A stretch of 64,000 bases of DNA from Sabethes cyaneus (taxonomy: Eukaryota > Arthropoda > Insecta > Diptera > Culicidae). Shown here one piece after another: positions 44,128-56,409 of this stretch. Numbering within the stretch: the stretch's first letter is position 1; each line of letters starts with the position of its first letter. Under the pieces are notes generated by a model that was not told the origin of the DNA, made no database searches, and saw only the letters and a list, made by a program, of their open reading frames with translations. Position numbers and translations under genes: made by a program. Location of the stretch: contig NC_071353.1 of the NCBI RefSeq assembly GCF_943734655.1, positions 141,707,907 through 141,771,906 of the forward strand, given 5' to 3'.

Positions 44128-45240
44128 CTTAGCATATAGGTAGTCCGTCTCATGCTGCTCCTGAAAAAAAACGGAAAAAAGCATGGAAGGAAACGTAACA
44201 AAAATTAGACAAACGGGATAGAAAAATAGGAAAAATGAGAGAAAAAGAAGGAAAGAAAAATCGGGGGATACATGAGATGGAAACGGAAAAAAGTGGAATG
44301 AAGAACACGGACAAAAAGGTGAAATGACGTAAAAAAGACGAGGCTGGGCAAAAAAAGAGGAAGAACGGAAGAGAAAATGAGTAAAAACCAGGGAAGACGA
44401 TATAGAAAACGAAAAAAAGGAAAAAGAATGACGGAAAGGGAGAAAAAACCGAGCAAAAAAGAAGAAAAAAGGAGAAAATAAAAAAGCAGGAAAAAAACGA
44501 ACAGAACAAAATGGAGAGAGAAAAATCAAAACGGAAGACAAACAGGTTAAATCGGAAAAGAAAAACAAAATATGGCAGAGAGTAAGGAAAAGCTGGTCTT
44601 AATAAAAGAATGAACGAAACAGAAAAAATGAAAAAAGAGCTAACGAAGCAGAAAACAATACACGATACAAGAAAGGAAGAAAAACTAACCTGAAAACAAA
44701 ATAAGGAAAAACGAAAGAAAAAGAACGATACGGTAAAGAAAAGAGAAAGAGGATGCAACAGGCAGAAAAAATGGAAAACGGCAGAGAGAAGGAGGGAACA
44801 GAAAAAAAAAGAAAAAAAGAAAACAAGACCGGAAAGAGAAAATATTATAGAAAGGAAACGAAAAAGAGATAAAGAGAGAAAAAAGAAAACCGATAGAAGA
44901 AAAACAGGAAAAAGAGATCAAATGGAATACCAAAAGGAGATAAATAAGACAAAATCGGAATGGGAAATGGAAAAATAGGACAGAAAAAGATGAACTGGAA
45001 AACCCTTGTTGATAGGGTGAAAAGGTAAAACGAGAGAGAAAAAGACGAATAAAATGGGATAAAAAAGGAAAGATGCTAAGGAAACGAAGGGTGTCTAAAA
45101 CAGCATAAACGTGATAGAACACGATCAGAACAGACGAAATGGAAAACGAGAAGGAATGCGGGAAAAAGAATTCGAAAAAGACAAAATCTGCCTCGTTGGC
45201 GAAAAGAGAAAAAAAAGACGGAAAACAGGGGAGAAAATTA
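44128..45240 (+). repeat. polypurine array
   Basis: Opens with GGTAGTCCGTCTCATGCTGC then TCCTG and continues as about 1.07 kb of loosely repeated GGAAAAACGGAACAGAAAA units. Minus-strand open frames rich in F, S and L are low-complexity products. Confidence 0.8.
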
Positions 45241-45317
45241 CAAAAAAATGAAAAATAGTATAGAAAACAGTATTTTAGTATTAGAGCTGTCTGATGGGAA
45301 TATTATTAAATTTTCAC

Positions 45318-46027
45318 ATTTAAAGATGGTTTACTGATGGACCTAGAGGTAGTCCGTCTCCTGCTCCTGCTGCATGGGGGAATGCCTGACAAAAACCGGA
45401 AAAGATTAACACGGAAGCAAAAAAAGGTGAGACTGGACAGGAAAAAGGGAGAAAGGGAGAGAAAAAAAAAGAAATGAGAAAAAAAATCGATGAAGAAAAC
45501 GAGGTAAAAGAGAATGACAATGAGGGCAAATTGGGCAGAGAAAGAGAAAAAATGGAGCAAAAAATAAGAAAAAAGGAGGAAATATAGGAGCAGGAAAATT
45601 GAGAGATCAGAAAATGAGCAAAATGAGGAGAAAAAAGGAAAAGTAAGACATAATAAGAAGAATAACTGAACAGACAAAAGCGAAAACATTAAAATAAAAG
45701 AGTTGTCGGGACAGAAAACAAAAAACGTGACAGTAAAAAATAAAACAAGCCTGAAAATAAGGAAAAACGGAAGAAAAAAGACGAAATACGGAACAGAAAA
45801 CAACAAAACTGGTGGCGAAAAACAGGACAGGAAAAGAAAAGAAAGACGAAACGGCGGACAGAAAAAAGGAAAAACGACAGAAAAAGGGAACAGATAGAAA
45901 ATGCCCAAAAAAACGTGACAGGAATGATGGGAAAAAGGGAGAGAAAAAGAGACGAGAAAGGGAAAACCAATATTCTTCGTTTCCTCTATCGGTTTTCTTC
46001 GTTTCCTTTATTGAGTCTCTCTCTCTC

Positions 46028-46060
<33 letters not shown>

Positions 46061-46700
46061 TTTTTTTCTCTCTCTCTCTTTTTTCTCTCTCTCTTTCTTC
46101 TTATTCTTGTTTTTTGGTTTCTCCTGGTTTCTGTACCGTTTTCCCTTTCTTAGGAAACGAAGAACGGAAACGGAAAAAGAGATCAAACGGGTTATTAAAA
46201 GGATAAAAGTGTACAGAAATAAAACTGGGAATGCACAAAAATGGGAAACTAGGACATAAAAAGAAGAAAAGGAAAATGTATAAATTTAAAGAAAACAACC
46301 GTAGAGAAAAAGAATGAAACGGAGAATAAAGGAGCAAAAGGGAGTTAAAACTGTAACAGAAAAAAACTAACAACAAAAAACGAAATAGGTAAGAGAAAAG
46401 ACGGAAAACGGGAAACAACATTATACAAAATGAGTGAAAAACAGGATTAAAAAATTAAATTTTTTTAAAAACTATTTTAAACGAAGAAAAATAGAACAAT
46501 AAAACAGAAAACATAGGACACAAAACAGAAAAACGAGAGGAAGAAAAAGAAATAAGAGCTGAAAGTGATAGATAAAATAATGAGAACGTGAGTAAATAAT
46601 GCAGAAAGAAGAAAAAACGGCACAAAATGTGGAAAAATGAGTCTGGAAAAGAAAAAAAGAAATAGCAAAACGATAAACCTTGTAAAGGATTAATACCGAA
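45318..46700 (+). repeat. polypurine array with an internal strand switch
   Basis: Starts with TTTAAAGATGGTTTACTGAT then GGACCTAGAGGTAGTCCGTC, the same opening module as 12836 and 44128. Purine units follow to about 46700, interrupted at 45985-46150 by a polypyrimidine insert containing (TC)n at 46012-46108. That makes a purine-pyrimidine-purine mirror arrangement. Confidence 0.8.
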
Positions 46701-46935
46701 AAATGACAATCCTGATTTCAAATAAAACTTCATGACAAATTCAATGTCTAACGTCCAAATTCAAGTCCAATTTGAACTCTTGAAGTCTTCAAACCTCATT
46801 TAATTCAAATTTTAAGTTCAACCTTAAGTCAAATGTAAGCTCTTATTTCAAGTCCAATTTCTAGTCCTATTTTAACTTCGATTTTAAATCTAATTGCACC
46901 CGAAAGTCCGGAGTTTTCAACCTAATCGGTCGGCA
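46701..46935 (+). repeat. AATTTCAAGTCC array with conserved end module
   Basis: Ends with TTTCTAGTCCTATTTTAACT, TTAAATCTAATTGCACCCGA and GAGTTTTCAACCTAATCGGT, matching 7935-8022 and 56940-57025. Confidence 0.7.
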
Positions 46936-47037
46936 AAAATGCCAAAAATCTTAAGTAGGGTAACCTATAGTGAACCCTTTTCCTATAATGGACCTCGAGT
47001 ACAACTTTGGCGTTTATTAGCTTGTAGTTCTTGTATA

Positions 47038-48298
47038 CCGTCAAACGGGGTAACTTGCAACAGCGGGGTAACATGCAACAACGCAATATCGATCCAATTT
47101 ACTATACTTTTTGATCTGTTACTTCAAGTTGTAATCTATATCAGTCACTGAATCTTGTTGTTAACAGTTCAAAGAAGCCTTAAATACTGTTATGTTGATG
47201 ATCTGCTGTTTTGGTGATTTTTAAAAAATCCCACAAGTTGGTGTCAAGTTCATCGTCAATTTTTCGTCAGTAAAACGTTTGTGTCGCCCACAGGCACTTC
47301 AAATTAAAGAAGCCTAACATACATTATTTATAGTAAAATAAATAATAAGGTAACAAAATAATAAGGTAACAAAATAATTGATTTTTGATGACTAGTTTTG
47401 TTTATCTTATTTGTTACCACGTTATTCGTAAAACAAGTACTTAAACGGGGTAACTTGCAACAGCTGGTAGATATAAAAAGCTGTGTTCCGTTACCTTCAA
47501 GAGGCACGTTATCATTTAATTTTGCATCAAACAATACTAAAGCATGCCTAAAGAGTGTAAGATACTTTCGATAAGTCGGAAATATGCCAGTTTTTCTCTG
47601 GATATACTGAAAATGGCCATAGAAGAGGCCAAAACGAAAATAACCTTACTGAGAGAATCGACCAGCAATATGATAGTGTCTAATTACGATCACTCGTAAC
47701 GTAATGAACATTCATATATTACGTAACCGAGATATCGATGATTTTTAACTCTCCCGCTTCACTTCATGACGCAATTTTGCATAGTGGATATACAACGTGT
47801 AATGCATTGTTACACAACTCCCGTTTCCTTAAGTGCGTTACGTAATATGTGAATGGTCCTTAAAGAAGGCAGCTCTATCGGATCCAGACAAGGAATATCA
47901 ACTGCATGCATGATATAAAACGTTATTTCTGTAATTTCCGTTACGGGGCTCATATTTTTTTCACCAACGTGACATAGGACATTTATGCGTATATTCATAG
48001 CAAATGCAATTAAAAATCTCAAGTCGGATTATCATTTGCATATTCAAGTCAAAAGAAACTCATACAAATCTTTAAATTCGTTCAATTTACAAAAAATATT
48101 GTTTGTTGCAAGTTACCCCGTTTAGGGGTTACTAGTAATAAATTAGTTAAAAAATTCTACAACAGCCAATATTAATCGCATATTTTTTCTCAATATGTGA
48201 AATTGTTCTATGGTAGACCTAATAACTTTGTATTAATTAAGATAAGTTTTCACTAGCACTCATAGTTGAGAACTGTTGCAAGTTACCCCGTTTGACGG
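47038..48298. mobile_element. pogo-like element, TA-flanked, motif-reiterated
   Basis: TIRs start CCGTCAAACGGGGTAACTTG then CAACA and are exactly complemented at the right end, with TA on both sides (47036-47037, 48299-48300). The motif GGGGTAACWTGCAACA recurs at 47047, 47065 and 47447 (plus) and at 48104 and 48274 (minus). A TA duplication fits Tc1/mariner/pogo. A 5' scrap of a possible transposase is at 47543-47696. About 1.26 kb. Confidence 0.85.
47543..47698 (+). pseudogene. possible pogo-type transposase N-terminal scrap
   Basis: ATG at 47543 opens about 50 codons: MPKECK, then ISRKYASFSLDILKMAIEEA and TKITLLREST, before a stop. Layout and residues recall the psq/CENP-B-like HTH that begins pogo/Tigger transposases (MPRxxKR...YSxExLxxAxxxVxxGxxSLREAS). 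Too short to be sure. The rest of the transposase is absent from the 1.26-kb element. Confidence 0.35.
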
Positions 48299-50870
48299 TA
48301 TTACATGAAACAGAAAGTACTAAACATAACAAACATTTTAGTTCATATAAATTTAGCTGCATTTAATTTTATTAATACCCTAAAATCGACATTTCCAGCA
48401 AGTAAGAGTCCATTCTACGGTTAACAATACAAAATACACTAGAATTGCTATAATGGACTCGGTCGCTATCCTATTGTAAACCACAATGGTCAATAAAAGG
48501 AAAATGGACAGTCCAATTTGTTATGAAAAAATATGTAAAATATAGTGATTTGCAACATAAATTGATATTTTTTCAGGATTACTCGAAAGTTAATGTAAAG
48601 TTGTAAGTGACATCGGTTGAGTGTGTAGCATTATCAGCTTATGATAATTCATAGAAGAAGACAACTCAATCACTGAAGTTAATTTACTCTAGGTTATAAT
48701 AAATTCGCCATCCTACGATTACTTGATTTTTCGGACAAAACCCTTCTGAAAGATCGGGTGTCCCACCTTTTATTTGTGTCCAGGCACGATATTGAGAAAA
48801 ACGACGAAGCAATGGACGGTTGCTTCAATGCAGTTTAATGTTGCCGTGGTTGTCTTAGGTCAAAATCAGAAAGTCTATTAGTGATTTCACATATACATAG
48901 TCCGTAGCAAAAGCGTTCCGAAATTTGAGGTTACTAATGAAAATCGCATAAAAACACCCACGAGGAAAAGGGTAAATCCACCCTAATTGAGCCGCCACAA
49001 TTTACAATTTATCCTCGGTTATTACGAAAGGGCCACATCATCACAAGCCACAAGCTGTCACCGACAGCTCAGCGGCGATTGGAAAAAGAGGCCAAATACA
49101 AATTAAACTTCGCGCACTTCGTAGGTAGGCACGTAGTCGAAACTCATTAACGCAGTGCAAATTGAGCTCGAAATTAGAAAACTGACTGAAAGTGTTGGTA
49201 GGCATCATAGTCCTTCCGTAATTACCTACCCGTTTTGCGTTTGATTCCTTTTGAGCCCAGGGAGACTTGACATTTCAATTACACTTGGCGTTGTCAGCAG
49301 TGTTGCAACAAAAACGCCACGAGCCAATAATTTACGCGTCGGTTTTAGCTGCAAGTGATTTTGAATGGCCGGACGCGGTGCGAGTTGCAACTAGTAACTG
49401 CATCAGTTCCGGAATCCGCCAGCCGCGGTCAACCGATGCGACGATTATTGTTTAAATTTATACTTATTGCTATTGCATCTGCGGTTTCGCGTGCTCGGCG
49501 TTGGAGCTCGACGCATGGAAACGGCTTGCAGCAGCAGCATGTTGTGCTGTATTGGATCTGTAGTGTTAATGGAATTAATAAACAAGTATGCTTAATCCGT
49601 TCCCTGTAGCACTCGGTTACGCTCGATCCGTAATCGCCAATATCCCAAGTAGGGCACACTTACTTGCTTCAGAGTTGTGGCACTATCATACTAAACCGGT
49701 GATGACGGCAGTGTTGTTTTCTTTAATTTACCCCTATACGAACTAATAAATAGCTATATCTATGTATGATTAAATTGTATGGTTTTCGAGTTTCAACTCA
49801 TATCTATTCACCAGAATCCAAAGGCATGATCTAAACTACGATTTTGGAATTGCAAAATGTGCATGTAAGGGTACGAGTTGTCCGAAAATTTTATATCCAA
49901 TCCAATCTGTATGTAAAGCTGCGATCAGATTACGATTCGAAAGTAATGCCCTCGGACAGACCAAGCTTAACCGATTAACGCAAACAAATGGTATTGTTAA
50001 CCATCTCCTGTGTGTCCTTATGTCATCTTCGCACTCTGCGGATCGTTCTCTCGACTGCAATTTGGTCAATTCCACCGTGTATTTATGTGGGGGTCATTGG
50101 TTGATTGCTGATTGGAACAGAGTCTGTTGAGATAATATTGGAATCGTCTTGGGGCGGCCGAAGAAAAAAAAACGGGCTATTATACTTAGAGTGTTGTGGT
50201 TGGACAGGTTTTTATTGCTTTCCCTTTCGCCGAATGCCGAAGTTGCGTGCGTCGTCGCGTCGTTTTTGCCTATCGCGATTCCATTTATCGTACTTAACCT
50301 TTAACTCCGCCGGTTGGACTGACTTTGGGTCGGTGGTAATTTGTGAATCCAAAAGTAATCATCGCCAAAAGCAAAAAACGGGGTCCTTCTAGCCATCCTA
50401 GCCATCGCATCGTGTGTGCCCTGCTCAACCACCCCTTCTGCTCGCTGATTCGATTACAGCTGAGGTACATTTTGCATCAGCAATTGATAGAGGAGATGGC
50501 CACCGGCAAGGATAAGTCTTCATCGAAGAAGTATTTACTATGTGTTGATGAAAACGGTGATTTTTTCCAATAAACAAAACGCCGAAAATGGCTATGAAAT
50601 TCAGCAATGTCTTCAGATATTTCAACTTCTTCCCTTACTTTTGATAATTTCGAAGTTTTGTTCTCATTTACAATCAAATGTCAGAATAACAAGCATACTA
50701 TGAATGGAATCCCTAAAATATGCTCAACTGTCTCGATACTGTTGTCACCGAGAGCAAAACTGATCACACGGAAACATTCACCATACGGTTTCCTCTGCAT
50801 ATAAATTTGCTCGTTTTACGATTAACAAAGTAGAAAACAACCATTTTTCTATTGACCACGTCAATTAGCC
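48299..50870. other. apparently single-copy intergenic DNA
   Basis: No convincing exon. The first 200 bp repeat CTATAATGGACTCG (48449) seen also at 46983, which may belong to an older element around the pogo-like insertion. GC-richer patches at 49000-49620 and 50150-50560 have frames without recognisable domains. Confidence 0.4.
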
Positions 50871-51900
50871 AAACTGTTAACACAGGACTGGGGCTAAATT
50901 AGAACAAAACAAGACAAAAATAGAAATTTTTATACAAAATTCGGATAAAAACAGAACAAAACCAAGGCAAAATAAGTGTCAAAATACAAAAATTGGCCTG
51001 AACTGGGACGAAATCAAAACAAAGTGTACGTAATATGCTTTAGCTTAGAAGAATTTAACACATAGAAAGAAAATTACCATTTGACTTCACGTCATACATC
51101 CGGTTCGTAACCAACAGTTCAAATTTGAAGCACAAAGTCGAAAAGATGTAAGGCAGAAAGACAAAAAGTAAGGCACAAAGTAGTCAAAGCAGCAAGAGAG
51201 AAAAAATGAGACCAAAGCAAAAAAAAACGGAAAGGAGCACGAAAAACACGTTAAAAATTGGACAAATAGGATTCGAAAAGAGTAAAACACGCGGTAGAGT
51301 GAAAAAGAAGAAAAACTGAAATAAAATGAAACGAAAAACTATATAGAAAACGTAACATAATGAAAGGGAAGATAAGACCCCAAAAAGAGAAAAAAATGGA
51401 AAAAAGTGTTTGAGAGAAAAAAAAGAAAGAAAAAGAGGACAAGAGAAAAAAATGGATACAAAAGGAAACCAACGGAATAAAAGAGAAGGAAAAGAAAACA
51501 GAAATTACGGGAGCTGGAGAAATAATACCAGAAAGGGAAGAAAATCGAGATGAAAAGTGACAACGGATCAGGAACGGAAAAGAAAAACCGAACATGACAG
51601 AAAAGGAGGGCATAATAAAAGGAAGAACTGTACAAACGAAAACAAAAAGAATGGAAAAAGATTAAACAAAACCGAATAATGACAATAAGCGAACAGGAAA
51701 AGAGAAAAATGAGGAGAACCTCGGGATAGTAATAGAAAAGAAAGAGGAAACAGCACACAGAAAAAGAGAAAAACGAGAGCAAAAGGTAAAGTAAAGGAAA
51801 ACGAAACAAAAAACAAGTAAAATCAAAAGACAAAAGAAGCGGGAGAGAAAAAGAAACCCGATAGAGAAAAGGTGAAAAACGTGAAATAGGTGAGGTTAGG
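50871..51900 (+). repeat. polypurine array
   Basis: A-rich CAAAACAAAA-type start, then from about 51120 GGAAAAGAGAAA and GAACAGGAAAA-like units to 51900. No opening module recognised. Minus-strand F/S/L frames are low complexity. Confidence 0.75.
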
Positions 51901-52005
51901 GATTAGGTAGAGAGCCCCGAGAAGGGATATATGAAAAAAGGCGTTGTTTTTCTTCCGTTGTAGGAATTTTCAGAGAGCATCGTCAGAGTTCAGAGGGCAT
52001 CTATA

Positions 52006-52942
52006 GAGTAGGGCGAAGCATAAGTGCGATATTTGAAGTTGTCATCAATTTTCGTGAGATATAAAGAAGGACATCAACATAATATATTTTATAGTGATGC
52101 AGTAGCTCAATGTCTTCACATTCAGCTATAAATCATCTGCGGTAATAGTGTTTTGCAAAATAAATTCTTCTTTCTTCTGATCAAGTGCAGATTCGCACTT
52201 TAATCCCACTAGCGGGGCAAAAGTTCGAAGCTAGAATGCATGAAATGAAAGCCCAGCAGTAGCTAACAAAACCATATTATCATCAATCTGCGTTATGTTT
52301 CGGTAAGGAATATTCTCAATTTGCACCTTTTCTATTTTGCGCTGGTGTATTGCAGCCTTCGTTAGATCGAAACTTTTCCAAACGTTTGTTTTTTGTTTCA
52401 TCAGCGGAAACACATTGTTTTGCTTCGGCCAACATCTGTAGAGCACACAGTTTTCTGCAGATCTTTCATTTCAAGGATCTGTAACATAGTGCCTAAAGCT
52501 GTATATAATTAGCTATACATTTTGCCTCGTCCATGAATCGCACTTTTGCCCCGTCCGTGAATCGAACTTTTACCCCGCTAGGCGCTTGACGGGGTTAGAA
52601 TAAATTACGGAAAAGCGAAATATATTTTGTAAATTATTTTCGCCGTATTTTCAAAACAGATATGTGAGTGATGTAAAACGCTGCTACAAATTTTCAACAC
52701 GTAATATCCTCCTGTTGATATCGTATTTGCCGTATAACGAAAAATTACATCAAAACCGCCCTAAAATAACATTTGCACATAACTCAGCAACTATGCTTCG
52801 TAAGCAACCAAAGTTTTCGTTAGATTCAAGCTGTCAAAATAGTCACCCATCCATGCCAATGTAAAAAATTTACTCGGAATCTGCACCGATAAATTATTGT
52901 ATCGCACTTTTACCCGCATCGCACTTTTACCCCTCCTTACTC
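52006..52942. mobile_element. TA-flanked element with TCGCACTTTTACCCC reiterations
   Basis: Left end GAGTAGGGCGAAGCATAAGT then GCGAT; right end complemented GAGTAAGGAGGGGTAAAAGT then GCGAT; TA on both sides (52004-52005, 52943-52944). The motif TCGCACTTTTRCCCC or its relatives recurs at about 52193, 52210 (inverted), 52537, 52562, 52902 and 52919. No open frame. Confidence 0.7.
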
Positions 52943-53150
52943 TATTATAATTATAGTCTAGTTGAGCCCGAATCTTACGATCCGGAAAACATAAATGTCT
53001 GTTCAGAATTCCGAAAACTGCGGATACATTCCATTGGCCAGTGTTTGTGAAGATGTTTAATCTTTGTATTAGCTCTTTGAGTTCTTATATTGCATAACAT
53101 AGCTCTAAGATGTTGTACATAAAAGAGTCATAGTCGTATTGGATTTTATT

Positions 53151-53622
53151 TAAGGCCTTTACAATTTTTAAAAGTTTTTGTCCCTCCGGTGTTGGGCCAC
53201 TGAAGGGGGGGGGGGGGGCGAAAAAAAACAAAGTGAATTTTTTAATCGAGAAAAAAAAATTTGGACGCATTTTTATTTTAAGTTCAAACGTGAAAACCAA
53301 ATCTATTCTTGCTTTTAATATATACGTTATTAATTTCCATGCAAAAATCTACAAAAAAAAGACAAAAACGAAAGATAATTTTTTTGACCGATTTTCGGAA
53401 ATTCCGCTGTTTGAATTTCCATTTCTATTTCATGCTAGAAGCGTCACTCAACTCGTAAACTCATTTTTCAAGTTTTTCAGGATGTAGAGCCCACAGACAC
53501 TTGATTTTATCAAAAAAAATTAACTCATATCCTACAAATTATTTTTTGCCCCCCGATTTTTCAAGCCAATTTCCAAGGGGGGGGGGTGACAAAAACTTTT
53601 GAAATGATTTGCAATGGCCTAA
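53151..53622 (+). mobile_element. poly-G MITE family, copy 4
   Basis: TAAGGCCTTTACAATTTTTA at the left, GATTTGCAATGGCCTAA at the right; GGGCCACTGAAGGGGGGG and a second G run before GTGACAAAAAC. Full length. Confidence 0.88.
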
Positions 53623-53767
53623 CTGAATAAAAACTTCTGGCTGTTTGCAACATTTATGTAGTCTGATTAGAGTAAAGAGTAAAATTCTTGATCGTTTACT
53701 ATCATTAACTCATTTTTTAAAATTTTGCGACTTGATCCGGTCTGATTTAACACCGACCATATGATAT

Positions 53768-54542
53768 CGTGACAAGCAATCGAGTTGAGCTGGCGAGTCG
53801 GGCAGTCGAATCAAGCAATCGTGTCAAGCAGTTGGGTCGAGCAGTCAAATCGAGCAGTTAAATCAAGTCTGTTCAGTCAAGCAGTCCGGTCGAGCAGTTG
53901 AGTAGAGCACTCGAGTCAAGCAGTTGAATCGAGTGGTCGAGTCGAGGCGTCAATTCGAACAGATAAATCGAGCAGTCCAGTCGAGCAGTTTAATCGAGCA
54001 GTTATGTCGAGTAGTCCAGTCGAGCACTTGGGTCGAGCAGTCGAATCGAATGGTTTAGTCAAGCAGTTGGGTCAAGCGGTTAAGTCGAACAGTTGGGTCG
54101 TGCAGTTTTTTCGAGCATTCTAGTCGAGCAGTTCATTCTAGCATTTGAGTCGAGCAGTTCATTCGAGCAGTCGAGTCGAGCAGTTGAGTAGAGTATTCCA
54201 GTCGAATGGTTTATTCGAGCAGTTGAGTCGAGTAGTCCAGTCGAGCAGTTGAATCGAGCAGTTAAGTCGAGCTGTCGAATCAAACAGAAGTCAAGCAGTT
54301 GAGTCGAGCAGTCAAATCGAGTAGTTAAGTCGAGTAGTCCACTCGAGCAGTTAAATCGAGCTGTTCAGTAAAGCAGTCAAGTCGATCTGTCCAATCAAGC
54401 AGATGAATCGAACAGTTCAGTCGAACAGTTCAACTAAGCAGTGCAGTCGAGCAATCAAATCGAACAGTCTAATCGACCAGTCCAGTCGAGCAATCTAGTC
54501 AACCAGTTGAGCAATCGAGCAGTCCAGCAGTCGATCAGTGAG
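53768..54542 (+). repeat. 13-15 bp minisatellite (TCGAGCAGTTGAG unit)
   Basis: About 55 degenerate tandem units of (A/G)TCGAGCAGT(T/C)(G/C)AG. The minus strand shows a 67-codon frame with repeats like RLDCSTGLLDSTAR, which is a product of the repeat. Confidence 0.93.
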
Positions 54543-54579
54543 GTGACTGAAAATACAGCCCATTGCTACGAGAGCATGA

Positions 54580-54672
54580 CGTCCTGTCAGGGACCTGTTT
54601 TTAGTTACCGATAAGCCTCTTATGTCGTCCTGTCAGAGACCTGGTTTTCGGTACAGACATAAGCCTCTTATA
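54580..54672 (+). repeat. two-unit tandem repeat, about 47 bp
   Basis: GTCCTGTCAGGGACCTG...ATAAGCCTCTTAT is followed by GTCCTGTCAGAGACCTG...ATAAGCCTCTTAT. Confidence 0.75.
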
Positions 54673-55113
54673 TAAATAGAAGATGCAAACTGGCTACGTT
54701 ATAGAAGGAGAAGCTGTCAGGGTATCATAACTCCAAATTGCCCGGATGTTTCTTCATCAAACTTGGCGCAAATGTTGCTTAGCATAAAAAAATCAGTACA
54801 GTACATCAGTAAGAGTCGACAAAGGGGGAGGTCCAAATAAGTAAAAGGGTATACGTTTCCCTTGCATTACGAACGATATCAGTTATACAATAAACAAATA
54901 AACAAGTGGCTGAACGACAAGAGGGAATTTCTGAAATGGAGGAATAGGGTAGGCATTGACAAGGGAGAGGCTTTATCTCGCTTTATAGAGGTTACTGAAA
55001 AGAAGACGGACTTACAAGTGGCCGAGGAACAACCGGAGTGGAGAGCTGACAAGGGGTAGACACATTCAAATGAAGAAAAAGCAGTTTGTTTCTTGCATTA
55101 TGAGAATTTTCGT
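54673..55113. other. unassigned spacer
   Basis: A charged 65-codon frame (54862-55059, residues such as NKWLNDKREFLKWRNRVG) has no ATG at its start and no recognised domain, so no gene is called. Confidence 0.4.
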
Positions 55114-55115
55114 TA

Positions 55116-56409
55116 CCGTCATCCGGGGCGAGATTGTGCCAAAAAACATATGTTTTTGGTCTTTAGCTCAGTATACACACAATTTAGGAATTAAGTTGAT
55201 TTCAAACCTGTCAATATATACTAAATTGTTCAATTAGCAACTACCGTAGAGATGGTTTAGTTACAAAGAAACCAAATTTTACTAGAAGTGCATGAACTTT
55301 GGCAGAATCTCACCCCTTCTAGGGGGTGACATTGTGCCAAAAACATAAAATTGAGCTAAAAACCTAAACAATGAACATTAGCATGTTTATAAACAATACA
55401 CATAAATATCAGTATAAAGTAGTTCATGTGGGGCCATCCATGAACTAAGTGGACTATTAGGGGCAGGAGGTCGGCCAAAAACAACGCATCGTGCAAAAAG
55501 TATGAACGAAAATAATACGGGGAGATCTGAAATAACTAAAAATGAGTTTGCGGTCAATGGACAGCCTTTATATAGCTAGTAGCGTTTCTAGGGTTAACAA
55601 GGGGGAGATATACGAAGCGCGTGTATCCTAAGGGGCATACCTATTTGATCATTTAACAAAAGTAACCATTACTTCATTCGAGGACCCGTGGCCGCAGAAC
55701 ATGTGGCCTATCCCACCCCCCTCCCCCCTCCTTAAAACTGGCAGTTTATACACGGTATAATATATTCGTCTTACATTAGAGTGTTTATTCAAAGCATCTG
55801 AAATTTCCTGAAAAAAAGTAAAAATTAGTTTAAATTACTGACCAGACCTATGATGTTGTTTGCTCCAAAATGGATGATGCAATCTAATCTGTCAAAATAT
55901 TGTGCTCAGTAGTAAAGGATGTGAGTGTACTGGTGTACACTGACGTATTTTTGTTGTGTATGCGAAATCCACAAATTGGATCGATCATTATGACTTGACA
56001 CAATCTCACCCCCGTGAAGCTCGAAAAGTACAAAGTTTCGAAAAATATAATTTTCGTAATCAAAACTTAGCCAACGCATAATAACCTTTCAATACGTAAA
56101 TGATTAATTTATATACCTTCAAAATAGCAAGTTGATGCGATTTCTTGTTTGGGTTGGTTTATGGGGGACATTTTTTACAAGCGTTATTTCCGCGTATTTT
56201 TGATCGCGAACTTTGAAACCCTGTTTAGGCTAAATAGTTTGCTAATATTATCTGTGTTCCATTCTAAGTTATGAATAAATATGTTATTTTCATCATCATT
56301 TTGAATTTAGGTCACCAGTTTCTATAGATATAATAAATTTTCACAAATAAACATTTTTGGTTTTTGGCACAATCTCACCCCCGTGGCACAATGTCACCCC
56401 GGATGGCGG
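55116..56409. mobile_element. TA-flanked element with GGGGTGAGATTGTGCCA reiterations
   Basis: Left end CCGTCATCCGGGGCGAGATT then GTGCCA; right end complemented CCGCCATCCGGGGTGACATT then GTGCCA; TA on both sides (55114-55115, 56410-56411). The motif recurs at 55125 and 55323 (plus) and at 55300, 55996, 56365 and 56384 (minus). No transposase frame. Same plan as 47038-48298. Confidence 0.83.

Noticed and set aside
54862..55059. Charged 65-codon frame
   Set aside because: Its first codon is TTG, no ATG-led version of useful length, no domain, sits between repeats.
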